A stretch of 17,207 nt of DNA from an uncultured Peptococcaceae bacterium (GTDB lineage: Bacteria; Bacillota; Dehalobacteriia; UBA4068; JAAVYR01). Below, one piece after another: positions 1-7,076 of this stretch. Positions within the stretch are counted from its first letter, which is position 1. Each line of letters starts with the position of its first letter. The DNA is taken from NCBI GenBank assembly GCA_949739465.1, contig CATIYQ010000050.1, forward strand, positions 1 to 17,207, written 5' to 3'. A program made the position numbers and the translations under genes. The notes beneath the pieces are model-generated. The model saw nothing but the letters and a program-made list of their open reading frames with translations, made no database searches and was not told the DNA's origin.

Positions 1-630
1 TATGGCGTTTTGCGGCGCGCCTTGCCGTTTCGCCAGATAACCCATACCCGCTACAGTCCGACAATCTTCCACCGTACCTCCTGCCGCAAGAATAGCGCAC
101 ACCTCTTTTAGAGCGATTTCCGACATACCAAAGCTGAGCAAATCCGCCTCCGCCGCAAAAAGCATAGGCGGGAAGAGCTTGTCCTCCCAATAATCATAGT
201 GGACAAACCGCCTGAGACTAGCCTCAATGCCCCCTAAAATAATAGGCTTATCGGGAAAAAGCTGCCGCAGCTTTTTGCTGTAAACAACCGTTGCTCGGTC
301 AGGACGTAACCCTGCTTTGCCACCGGGGGAATAAGCGTCTTGCTTTCTTCGTTTCTTCGCCGCCGTGTAATGGTTCACCATAGAGTCCATTTTGCCCGCC
401 GCCGTAATAATGCCGTATTTGGGCGTACCCAAGGCAAGGAAATCTTCGTCCATCTTCCAGTTTGGCTGAGCAATGATACCGACGCGGTAACCTAAATATT
501 CCAGCCACCGTCCGATTAACGCCGTGCCGAAAGAAGGGTGGTCTACATAAGCGTCTCCCGTCACCAGCAAAAAATCAATTTCCGCCCAGCCCCGCGCTGC
601 CAGGTCTCCTTTGTTCATCGGTAAAAACAA
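1..630 (-). CDS. ygiQ: YgiQ-family radical SAM protein, N-terminal part (runs off left edge)
   Basis: Only the first 210 residues are in the window; the C-terminal part with the CxxxCxxC cluster-binding motif lies beyond base 1, so the radical SAM domain itself is not visible. Recognition rests on the conserved N-terminal block of the YgiQ/UPF0313 family: VTGDAYVDHPSFG near residue 21, RVGIIAQPNW, MDSMVNHYTA, DAYSPGGKAGLRPDRA, then PIILGGIEASLRR and HYDYWED. The role of the family is not firmly established. I place the start at TTG 630-628, giving MLFLPMNKG, because the family has FLPM here and a GGGGGG ribosome site sits about 8 bases upstream inside the end of the preceding gene. An internal ATG at 618 is the alternative. 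The gene follows the phosphoesterase stop by 3 bases and in the same frame, so translation is probably coupled. Confidence 0.9.
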   Translation of the reverse strand, partial: MFLPMNKGDLAARGWAEIDFLLVTGDAYVDHPSFGTALIGRWLEYLGYRVGIIAQPNWKMDEDFLALGTPKYGIITAAGKMDSMVNHYTAAKKRRKQDAYSPGGKAGLRPDRATVVYSKKLRQLFPDKPIILGGIEASLRRFVHYDYWEDKLFPPMLFAAEADLLSFGMSEIALKEVCAILAAGGTVEDCRTVAGMGYLAKRQGAPQNAI

Positions 631-633
631 CTG

Positions 634-1362
634 TTATTCCCCCCACAATAAAATCGGCTTAAAGTCAATATAATCACAGCTAAGCAAAGAAAAACGAATC
701 CCCCAATTTTCCTTCAGCAATTCCTTTTCGGGGTTCACTTCGTGAAGATGACCATAAAGACATTGCTCTACACCATAAGATTCCATTAAATCGATGAAAA
801 GGCTTTTCTCATTTTTTTCATTACAAGGCGGATAGTGCAACATCACCACCAGTGGCAAGCCCGTCTTCTTCCCTTGGGTAAGCGCCATTTCCAACCGTAA
901 TAGTTCTCGATGAAAGATTTTCTCATCTGCCTCGCCAAAACCCTTACTTCCCGGTATTATCCATCCTCTGGTTCCACAGACAGCTTTCCCCTCTATTGTC
1001 ATACAACTGTTTTGCAGAAGCGAAAAATCATCAGGTAAAAAGTCGTTGATTTTTTGCAAGCTTTGCCACCAATAGTCATGGTTACCCCGAATCAATACTT
1101 TCCGTCCGGGTAACTGATGAAGAAAGTCAAAATCCCATACCGTATCTTCCAGCTTCATGCCCCAGGAAGTATCTCCTGCCAAGAGTACGGTATCGTCGAT
1201 ATTTACCCGTTCCTGCCAACTTTCTCGGATAAGAGCATAATGCTCCCGCCAACGGCTATGGAAAATGTCCATAGGCTTCGCTGTTTTTGCCAACCCTAAA
1301 TTTGCCATATCTACCTGTTCTGTAAAAGAAAAATGCAGGTCAGAAATACCATAAACTGCCAT
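634..1362 (-). CDS. Calcineurin-like metallophosphoesterase
   Basis: The protein has 242 residues and is predicted to be a cytoplasmic dinuclear-metal phosphoesterase of the calcineurin/Mre11-like fold; the substrate is unknown. The metal-binding motifs appear in the expected order: DLH at residues 8-10, GD at 63-64, GNHD at 93-96, a histidine in MLHYPP at 176, and GHLH at 204-207. There is no signal peptide or membrane segment. The start ATG is preceded by AAGGAG at good spacing. It sits 40 bases after a DUF1294 gene and 3 bases before ygiQ, so the three are probably one transcript; this arrangement does not itself reveal the substrate. Confidence 0.9.
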   Translation of the reverse strand: MAVYGISDLHFSFTEQVDMANLGLAKTAKPMDIFHSRWREHYALIRESWQERVNIDDTVLLAGDTSWGMKLEDTVWDFDFLHQLPGRKVLIRGNHDYWWQSLQKINDFLPDDFSLLQNSCMTIEGKAVCGTRGWIIPGSKGFGEADEKIFHRELLRLEMALTQGKKTGLPLVVMLHYPPCNEKNEKSLFIDLMESYGVEQCLYGHLHEVNPEKELLKENWGIRFSLLSCDYIDFKPILLWGE

Positions 1363-1402
1363 AGCCTTCTCCTTAAAATTTTCTGATTTTGTCCCATTTT
1401 GT

Positions 1403-1672
1403 CTAGTTTGCCGGCAAATATTGATACACTAAGTACAAATGAATAAAGGTCGTGGCAAAAAAGACAAAGTAAAACTGGGGTTTCCGTACTTTGTGATGAA
1501 AGAGAAACATACCCAAGAAACCGCCGAGACCGCCGCCTGCCATAGATAGTGCAAAGAGCTTAATTTCCGGTACACGAGAGTTGCCTCGTTTTGCCTGCCA
1601 TTTATCAAAGCCCATTATCACAAACAGCACAAAATTGATGATGCCGTAATAAATCAAAACCATATCCCACAT
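1403..1672 (-). CDS. DUF1294 family small membrane protein
   Basis: A complete 89-residue protein with a hydrophobic N-terminal segment (about residues 3-21), a central hydrophobic stretch (about 40-58) and a C-terminal one (about 67-84). The segment MGFDKWQAK, then RVPEIKLF, a Gly-rich AGGGLGGFLGM and FHHKVRKPQF matches the DUF1294 pattern (DK..A, RIPE, GG..G, HKT..F). DUF1294 has no assigned function. An AAGGAT ribosome site lies 8-9 bases before the ATG. It is the first gene of an apparent operon with the phosphoesterase and ygiQ, and has its own extended -10 promoter and a long inverted repeat in front. Confidence 0.85.
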   Translation of the reverse strand: MWDMVLIYYGIINFVLFVIMGFDKWQAKRGNSRVPEIKLFALSMAGGGLGGFLGMFLFHHKVRKPQFYFVFFATTFIHLYLVYQYLPAN

Positions 1673-1696
1673 TTGATATCATCCTTTTAAACAAAG

Positions 1697-1728
1697 ATAA
1701 GCAACAACCCTAACTTGTTGTTGCTTAT
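1697..1728 (-). repeat. 12-bp perfect inverted repeat at the DUF1294 transcription start
   Basis: Two arms, ATAAGCAACAAC and GTTGTTGCTTAT, are perfectly complementary around an 8-base loop. The repeat abuts the predicted -10 box (1729-1737), so it covers the expected transcription start and early leader of the DUF1294 operon. It could be a 5' stem-loop, an operator for a dimeric repressor, or a terminator for pduL; only a weak CTTTGTTT follows it on the minus strand, which argues against a strong terminator. Confidence 0.6.
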
Positions 1729-1737
1729 ATTCTAACA
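1729..1737 (-). promoter_or_regulatory. Extended -10 promoter for the DUF1294-phosphoesterase-ygiQ operon
   Basis: The minus strand reads TGTTAGAAT, a TGn extended -10 with five of six matches to TATAAT. No good -35 is seen at 16-18 bases (a run of T only), which extended -10 promoters can tolerate. It lies about 60 bases before the DUF1294 start codon. Confidence 0.45.
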
Positions 1738-1781
1738 TAATTATCCTCGCAAAAAAACTCTTCTTGTTTCTCGGAGCAGAA

Positions 1782-2432
1782 TTATTTTTCTGTTTTTTTG
1801 ATTAAGAGAACGTTATCCCCTGTTTTTACCCCTGCAGCGTTGGCTTCATCCGTGTCGATATGAAAATCCAAACGATAGTCTTTATGAACCCTTGCCATAA
1901 CGTCAATGAAACAGAGCGGACGTTCACTCTTCACGTAGACGTCTACCAATTCTTTGTCAGAAACACCCAAACGAGCCCCTTCCTCCAAACTCATATGGAT
2001 ATGAGTTTTAGCTAAGATACAACCGCTGTCTAAAACCACATAACCTTTCGGACCTACCAGCACACAGCCGGGCGTTCCCGCCAAATCTCCCGAATGACGA
2101 AGCGGCGGCTTGATACCTAACTTCCGCGCGTCGGTTTGTGACACTTCTATCTGGGTCTGCCCGCGAAAAGGACCGAGAATACGCATATGCTCAATCATTC
2201 CTTTAGGACCTACTACATGGACCGTTTCCTCACAGGCAAACTGCCCCGGCTGAGATAAATCCTTGATATTGGTCAAGGTTTTCCCCTCACCGAAAATGGT
2301 TGCAAAATCTTTCTCACTAATATGTAAATGACGATTGGAAACCCCAATGGGAATCAAAAAAGGATTGGCATTGTCCGTAAAATCTATTTCATTAATGGCC
2401 TGACTGAATTCTTTCATGGAAATATTAGACAT
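1782..2432 (-). CDS. pduL: PduL-type phosphate propanoyltransferase / phosphotransacylase
   Basis: A 216-residue protein of the PduL family, which interconverts acyl-CoA (acetyl- or propanoyl-CoA) and the acyl phosphate using two zinc ions. The family signatures are clear: IPIGVSNRHLHIS at residues 27-39, GPFRGQTQIEVSQTDAR, SGDLAGTPGC, THIHMSLEEGARLGV and LDFHIDTDEANAAGV, whose histidines are the zinc ligands in the family. Length is normal. The first 25 residues form a short extension (MSNISMKEFSQAINEI) before the core; in microcompartment PduL such a helix targets the enzyme to the shell, but no shell-protein gene is visible here. AGGAGG lies about 9 bases before ATG. With an acetate kinase elsewhere it would make ATP from acyl-CoA; it complements the CoA-transferase at 7552. 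Confidence 0.92.
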   Translation of the reverse strand: MSNISMKEFSQAINEIDFTDNANPFLIPIGVSNRHLHISEKDFATIFGEGKTLTNIKDLSQPGQFACEETVHVVGPKGMIEHMRILGPFRGQTQIEVSQTDARKLGIKPPLRHSGDLAGTPGCVLVGPKGYVVLDSGCILAKTHIHMSLEEGARLGVSDKELVDVYVKSERPLCFIDVMARVHKDYRLDFHIDTDEANAAGVKTGDNVLLIKKTEK

Positions 2433-2467
2433 AGTTATCTGCCTCCTATTTTCTTATTTCTGTTTTT

Positions 2468-2497
2468 ATTTTACCATAAGATCCCTCGCCTTGTAAA
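2468..2497 (-). promoter_or_regulatory. Promoter of pduL
   Basis: On the minus strand TTTACA (2497-2492) and TAAAAT (2473-2468) are separated by 18 bases, each five of six matches to the consensus boxes. The -10 is about 35 bases before the pduL start codon, in the short gap after the radical SAM gene. Confidence 0.55.
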
Positions 2498-2506
2498 ATT
2501 TTGCTT

Positions 2507-4276
2507 TTATTCCTTAGCAGCGTCAGTAAAACAAGCTGTTACATCCAAATATGCCGCCCGATGTAAAAGCCCCCAAGAACGCTTTCGATTAAACGCCCAA
2601 TAGCTCATTCCCGGTTTCATTGCCACAATGCCAATCTTATTCCAAACAGGGGTATGCTGTAAATGCAAAACCATACAGTCCCCAAAGTCCAGCTTGCCGT
2701 CTTCCCCCCACGCCGCTGACATGGCTTCCTCCACCGATTCGCCCCAAGGTCTTGCCACTTTTCGGCAAGCTAAGAACCGTGGCAACCGCTGTCCGCTGTC
2801 TGACAAAACCCAATCCAGTGCAAGCAAGTCCAGCCACAAATTTTCTTTATCAGCATATTCCTGTACTAAAAAATCATAAAGCAAGCGGCTTCTTTGGGGC
2901 AACTGTTTCCAGGCTGATTTTTCCGAGGGCAGATATTCGCCGAAGCGAAGGAAAAATTGAAAGGGGTCGTATCCCTCTATGTTATGCAGTAAATAGCGGA
3001 AGGTTTCCCGAAAGCGGTTGCAGTTAAAGAAACAATCCGCCGCCTTGTCAATGCGCCGTAAAATATCCAGTTCCGCCATGGTGATTTGAGGCGTGGAAAC
3101 AATCTCATAAGGCGCACTATCGCTATATACCAAGCCCCATTTTTCCTTTTCCAGGTCCAGGCGGCTACCAGGCAACACCTTGAGAAAGCCCAGCTGTATC
3201 TGATGCGCAAAGAGACGGTACACCCCGTTAAATGAATGAGCAAACTGGGCAAAGCTCTCCTCAGGCAGTCCAGCAATTAAGTCCACGTGCAAATGACAAT
3301 TATCTTGAGCAATAACCCGCTGTAAATTTTGTCGCACTTTTTCCCAATTCATAGCACGATTCATGGCGGCGAGAGCAGGTGGATAGAGGGTCTGAATGCC
3401 AGCCTCCATTTGCAGATAGCCCACAGGACTCTCCGCTAAGAGCAATAAAAATTCCTCGTCCAATAGATTGGGCGCGATTTCCATATGAAAGTTAATACCG
3501 GGGCGATAATGGTCCAGCAAAAACCGTACCAGCCCACAGCTTCGCTCCGTCGGGAAATTAAAGGTTCGGTCTACAAACTTTACTTGCTTTGCCCCTAAAG
3601 ACCTCAGATAAAGCAAATCCTTCTCCACCTGTTCCATAGGGCGGTAGCGCGGCTTATCCCCGCCGGAAAAACAAAAACTGCAATGAAAGGGACAGCCGCG
3701 GCTGGTTTCATAATAAAGAATACGGTGTTCTAAATCCAAATCATTGATATCTTCCCACTCTGCCATTTGTCGGTAGGGAGAAGGCAATCCTCCCATATCT
3801 ATTTTTTCCGTCACAGGCACAGCATAAATCTCACCGTTTTGCCGTCCTGCCACGCCGGATGCCAGACAACAGTTTCCTTTTTCCAAGTCTGCCAGTAATT
3901 GGGGAAACGTACGCTCCCCTTCCCCCAATAGAAGATAATCAACTTCTGCACATTCCCGAAGCAAGGAGATACCCCTGCCCGTCACCTCCGGACCGCCCCA
4001 CAAAATCGTAATATGGGGAAGACGTTTTTTTACTTCAGCAGTGAACTGCCGAAATAATTCAATATTCCAAATGTAAACACTGCAGCCCAATACATCGGGC
4101 TGTTCCCGAAGAATCTCCGCCAACATCAAATCAAGAGAAGATTTCACCGTCCACTCTTTTATGGACACCGCAAAGCCTTTTTCCTCCGCTGCCGCCCGCA
4201 AACTGTAAATACCCAATGCTGTATGATTATATTTTCCGTTCATTGCCGCTAACGTTACTTTCATGTTCTTGCCCAC
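2507..4276 (-). CDS. B12-binding-type radical SAM protein with DUF4080-like C-terminus
   Basis: About 589 residues. The N-terminal ~130 residues resemble a cobalamin-binding Rossmann domain (TLAAMNGKYNHTALGIYS, then VLGCSVYIWN and ILWGGPEVT), but I see no classic DxHxxG cobalamin ligand motif. The radical SAM domain carries SRGCPFHCSFC, a CxxxCxxC motif at residues 195-202, followed by KQVKFVDRTFN and LHVDLIAGLPEE. The final ~190 residues correspond to the DUF4080 region of such proteins. The substrate is unknown. I chose GTG at 4276 because AAGGA lies 9 bases upstream; ATG at 4264 is an alternative with no good ribosome site. A longer frame to 4354 would overlap the previous gene and its terminator and is unlikely. 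The gene begins only 15 bases beyond the strong terminator of the preceding operon. Confidence 0.85.
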   Translation of the reverse strand: MGKNMKVTLAAMNGKYNHTALGIYSLRAAAEEKGFAVSIKEWTVKSSLDLMLAEILREQPDVLGCSVYIWNIELFRQFTAEVKKRLPHITILWGGPEVTGRGISLLRECAEVDYLLLGEGERTFPQLLADLEKGNCCLASGVAGRQNGEIYAVPVTEKIDMGGLPSPYRQMAEWEDINDLDLEHRILYYETSRGCPFHCSFCFSGGDKPRYRPMEQVEKDLLYLRSLGAKQVKFVDRTFNFPTERSCGLVRFLLDHYRPGINFHMEIAPNLLDEEFLLLLAESPVGYLQMEAGIQTLYPPALAAMNRAMNWEKVRQNLQRVIAQDNCHLHVDLIAGLPEESFAQFAHSFNGVYRLFAHQIQLGFLKVLPGSRLDLEKEKWGLVYSDSAPYEIVSTPQITMAELDILRRIDKAADCFFNCNRFRETFRYLLHNIEGYDPFQFFLRFGEYLPSEKSAWKQLPQRSRLLYDFLVQEYADKENLWLDLLALDWVLSDSGQRLPRFLACRKVARPWGESVEEAMSAAWGEDGKLDFGDCMVLHLQHTPVWNKIGIVAMKPGMSYWAFNRKRSWGLLHRAAYLDVTACFTDAAKE

Positions 4277-4297
4277 TTTATTTCTTCCTTTAAGAAA

Positions 4298-4327
4298 ATA
4301 CCCAAAGATAGGCTTATCTCTGGGTAT
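4298..4327 (-). terminator. Strong hairpin terminator after the 203-residue gene
   Basis: A 13-bp stem (one G-T wobble) with a 4-base loop begins 5 bases after the stop codon and is followed on the minus strand by TTTTCTT. The plus-strand side also has a T-run. It ends just upstream of the radical SAM gene, leaving about 15 bases, too few for an independent promoter. Confidence 0.85.
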
Positions 4328-4331
4328 CTTT

Positions 4332-4943
4332 TTATTCTTCGTCTTCTTTGTCAAATTCGCTGTAATCGCGATGTTCTACCACATAGGGCGTTTCTTCCTC
4401 GCCAATGATACAAGCCTCCGTTCCCAGCATCACACCGGGATAGATTTCTCTACAAATCCTGGCAAGCTCGCCTGCCCGCTCGCTTAATTCACGAATCGAT
4501 TGATAACGGTTATCATTTTCATGGAATTCCTCTTCCAAATCATCCAATGCCACTAAATAAAAATCAACCGCTTTTTGCCGAGAGGCAAAGACTTCCGGCC
4601 AAAGATGATTTTCCGAATAGTTTTGCTCTAAATAATCCCGAATCATCGCCAAAAGAATATCTAATTGCCACAAAATATCAATACCTTTTTCCGCCATAGC
4701 TTGATTGATGCTTTGGGTGAAACGAATACCGTTTAATTTCGGCAGCTGATAGGGTTCACTGACTTCGTTCAACACTAAGATATTGCCGCTTCCCAGCCCT
4801 ACCCTTTCCTCTTGTATTTTAAAATCAGAAACGGACTCTTGACTTAATTCTTCCAATAAACTTAAAAACAGATTGTCATCTCCCGTTTCTCCTTTTACAA
4901 AAGAAGTAATAATCTGCTGTAAGCGATTTTCATTTTGTTTCAT
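4332..4943 (-). CDS. Conserved-looking acidic protein of unknown function
   Basis: A 203-residue soluble protein that I do not recognise. It has no signal peptide or membrane segment. The sequence is mostly helical in character: residues 1-37 are polar and helix-forming, a segment around 40-75 reads like a small beta region (ERVGLGSGNILVLNE), and the rest, up to about 170, is helical with many aromatic and acidic residues (QLDILLAMIRDYLEQNY; LVALDDLEEEFHENDNRY). The last ~12 residues are strongly acidic. I start at ATG 4943, where AGGTGG lies 9 bases upstream, rather than GTG 4952. It is the last gene before a strong terminator, 56 bases after the thiamine pyrophosphokinase, and so is probably co-transcribed with it; no function follows from that. 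Confidence 0.75.
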   Translation of the reverse strand: MKQNENRLQQIITSFVKGETGDDNLFLSLLEELSQESVSDFKIQEERVGLGSGNILVLNEVSEPYQLPKLNGIRFTQSINQAMAEKGIDILWQLDILLAMIRDYLEQNYSENHLWPEVFASRQKAVDFYLVALDDLEEEFHENDNRYQSIRELSERAGELARICREIYPGVMLGTEACIIGEEETPYVVEHRDYSEFDKEDEE

Positions 4944-4965
4944 TATCAACACCCACCTATCATCA

Positions 4966-4984
4966 ATGCGCCCCTTCGGCGCAT
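4966..4984 (-). other. Small GC hairpin before the 203-residue gene
   Basis: ATGCGCC and GGCGCAT pair around a 5-base loop in the gap between two co-directed genes, just ahead of the ribosome site of the downstream one. No T-run follows, so it is not a terminator; it may stabilise an mRNA end or tune translation. Confidence 0.5.
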
Positions 4985-4999
4985 GAAACTACATTTGTT

Positions 5000-5656
5000 T
5001 TATTCTACCTGTTCTGTGTATTGAATTACCAATAAAATTCCCTTTTCATGACAAATCTTTCCGCAACGTTCCGTTAAGATGTTGCTGACGCCGCGAGAAC
5101 TGCCCTTTAGCAATGTTCCCCGCTCCAAAGAATAATAAAATCCTTCTAATGTAAGTTCTGTCACATCGTCTTCTAGGGGAATCAGACTAACGGTCTGTCC
5201 CGGTTCCCCCACGACCTCCAATCTTCCGGTAGAATAATATCCATTAAAGCCTTTTGACAAAAGAATCAAATGAGGCACTTTCTTCAGATATTGTCCGAAA
5301 AGGAAAATATTGATGAGAGAATGGTCCGCTCTCGACCCCCAGCCGCCGCAAACATAAATGGTTTCCGGAGCAAAAGACACCGCCAAATCCAGCGCCATTT
5401 GCGTATCGGTGAAATCTTTTTCTGCCGGCACCTCCCGCAATATGACGCCCTGATTTCGGAAAAAATCTTTCGTTTCCCCAGAAACAGAATCAAAATCCCC
5501 TAAAAGGTAATCCGGCATAATACCGTGAGCATAGGCATAATCACCGCCGCTGTCCGCGCAGATAATCATATCCCCTTCGGCTATTCTCTCTGCAATGTCT
5601 GCATAATCAGGTTTTTCACCGCCTGTTATGATGATAATCGTCTTTTTCTTCTGCAT
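5000..5656 (-). CDS. thiN: Thiamine pyrophosphokinase (thiamine diphosphokinase)
   Basis: A 218-residue enzyme that transfers pyrophosphate from ATP to thiamine to make thiamine diphosphate. Motifs in order are TGGEKPD near the N-terminus, ADSGGDYA at 34-41, PDYLLGDFDS at 48-57 (acidic metal/ATP site), EKDFTDTQ at 79-86, GGWGSRADHS at 104-113, and in the C-terminal thiamine-binding beta domain SSRGVSN at 186-192. The length is typical. I start at ATG 5656 (MQKKKTIII), as in other family members, with GAGGA about 11 bases upstream; the open frame continues to 5725 but that part lies inside the amidohydrolase. The gene overlaps the end of the amidohydrolase by 41 bases, so the two are one transcript. 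No TPP riboswitch is visible upstream. Confidence 0.93.
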   Translation of the reverse strand: MQKKKTIIIITGGEKPDYADIAERIAEGDMIICADSGGDYAYAHGIMPDYLLGDFDSVSGETKDFFRNQGVILREVPAEKDFTDTQMALDLAVSFAPETIYVCGGWGSRADHSLINIFLFGQYLKKVPHLILLSKGFNGYYSTGRLEVVGEPGQTVSLIPLEDDVTELTLEGFYYSLERGTLLKGSSRGVSNILTERCGKICHEKGILLVIQYTEQVE

Positions 5657-7076
5657 ATGCTCTGTTGTCCTCTTTTTCCCGATAAATATAACTTCCCCAA
5701 CCTTTTTCTTGAGTCGCAACAACACCGTTCTCCATTACGATATTGCCCCGAACAATGGTATAGCATACTCTTCCCTGTACCTTGACACCATCAAACATGA
5801 CGTTATTTTTCCGACCTTTGGTATACATTTTGGTAATATCGATTACCGTCTCCCGATTAAAATCAATGATGGTAAAGTCACCGTCACTGCCCGGTGCAAT
5901 ACACCCTTTGCGAGGATACAAGCCAAATACCTTTGCCGTATGTTCCGATACCAGCCCTACCAATTGTTCCGGCGTTAATTTCCCCTTCGCTACCTGATTA
6001 AGCATGGTTGGAATGAACGTTTCTATAGAAGGAATCCCAGAAGGCGCCTTCCAAATCTCCTTTTCCATGCCTACCAGCTTTTCTTCATACTGATGAGGCG
6101 CATGGTCACTGCCAATCATATCAATAGTACCATCGGCAATATATGCCCACAGTCCGTCCACATCTTCTTGAGACCGCAAAGGTGGATTACATTTAGCAAA
6201 AGGTCCATAAGTATCAATGGCAGCATGGCTATAAACCAAATAATGAAAACAAGTTTCCCCCACTACATCCATACCTGCCGCTTTTGCTTTTTTTACCAAT
6301 TCACAGCCTTCGGCAGTGGAAATATGGCAAATCCCTACCTTTTGCCCGGTAACACGTGCAAACTGCAAAACCGTAGCGATAGACTGTACCTCCGCAATAT
6401 TGGGACGGGATTGATAATGAAAATTATACCCTTCTTCTCCAATTTCATGTAAATAAGCCGCCATTTTCTCAATGATTTTATAATTTTCACAGTGGAAGAA
6501 ATGCCGCGTACCGATTTTTGCCGTTTCATTCATCAGCCGCCATAGCTCGCCGTCATCATAGGCAACAAGCCCACTGAAATTTTCCTCCTGTCCCTTTGGT
6601 CCCGGCTGTAAAAATGTCTTAAACCCGGTAATACCAATCTTATCCATGGCGGCAAGCTGGTCAAAATTGCCAAATCCCGCTGCGCCATAAAAACCGAAAT
6701 CAACAAGAGATTTTTTCTCTGCATCGGCAATTTTTGCCATTAATGTCTCCGCTGTGCAAGTGCAAGGGGTTACATTAGGCATATCGCATACGGTGGTAAA
6801 GCCTCCTGCCGCCGCAGCGCAGCTACCGGTAAAAAAATCTTCTTTTGCCGTAGCGCCAGGGTCGCGAAAATGCACATGAGAATCAATAAAACCGGGGAAT
6901 ACCACAAGACCTGTTCCGTCTATTACGCTGTCCGCCATTACCTGAGTTATATCGCTGTCCGAAGTTAAAATACAGTCAATCTTTCCTTGACGCACCAGGA
7001 TATGACCTTGCCGCAATTGATTTTCAGCAAAATAAACAGCATTTTTTATCAACAAATCATACGGTTCTTTCGTCAT
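5616..7076 (-). CDS. Cyclic amidohydrolase, dihydroorotase/allantoinase class
   Basis: A 486-residue zinc amidohydrolase that opens a cyclic amide ring. Metal ligands expected in this class are all present: H67 and H69 in DSHVHFRDPG, a candidate carboxylated lysine K153 in GFKTFLQPG, H195 in HCEN, H251 in CHIS and D324 in GSDHAPH. DHAPH favours the dihydroorotase side, while ETCFHYL...AKCNPPLR and the long C-terminal YTKGR region also fit allantoinase-like enzymes. It is longer than the usual ~430-residue PyrC, and no other pyrimidine or purine genes are nearby, so the substrate is open. I start at ATG 7076, where GAGGGG lies 9 bases upstream; the frame extends to 7163 without a better site. 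It overlaps thiN and probably leads that operon. Confidence 0.88.
   Translation of the reverse strand: MTKEPYDLLIKNAVYFAENQLRQGHILVRQGKIDCILTSDSDITQVMADSVIDGTGLVVFPGFIDSHVHFRDPGATAKEDFFTGSCAAAAGGFTTVCDMPNVTPCTCTAETLMAKIADAEKKSLVDFGFYGAAGFGNFDQLAAMDKIGITGFKTFLQPGPKGQEENFSGLVAYDDGELWRLMNETAKIGTRHFFHCENYKIIEKMAAYLHEIGEEGYNFHYQSRPNIAEVQSIATVLQFARVTGQKVGICHISTAEGCELVKKAKAAGMDVVGETCFHYLVYSHAAIDTYGPFAKCNPPLRSQEDVDGLWAYIADGTIDMIGSDHAPHQYEEKLVGMEKEIWKAPSGIPSIETFIPTMLNQVAKGKLTPEQLVGLVSEHTAKVFGLYPRKGCIAPGSDGDFTIIDFNRETVIDITKMYTKGRKNNVMFDGVKVQGRVCYTIVRGNIVMENGVVATQEKGWGSYIYREKEDNRAYAEEKDDYHHNRR

Noticed and set aside
1741..1781. T7 run after pduL as a terminator
   Set aside because: Only a 3-bp stem precedes the T-run, so a functional hairpin is not supported.
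2620..3027. Plus-strand open frames inside the radical SAM gene
   Set aside because: They lie antisense within a well-supported conserved protein, have no convincing ribosome site, and their composition is that of a shadow frame.
4277..4354. Upstream extension of the radical SAM protein to 4354
   Set aside because: It would translate through the terminator and overlap the previous gene; the added residues are lysine-rich and unlike the family start.
4966..4984. GC hairpin as a terminator after thiN
   Set aside because: No T-run follows on either strand, and the next co-directed gene starts soon after with its ribosome site.
5657..5725. Longer thiamine pyrophosphokinase start at 5725
   Set aside because: It lies inside the conserved C-terminal part of the amidohydrolase and family members begin near MQKKKTIII.
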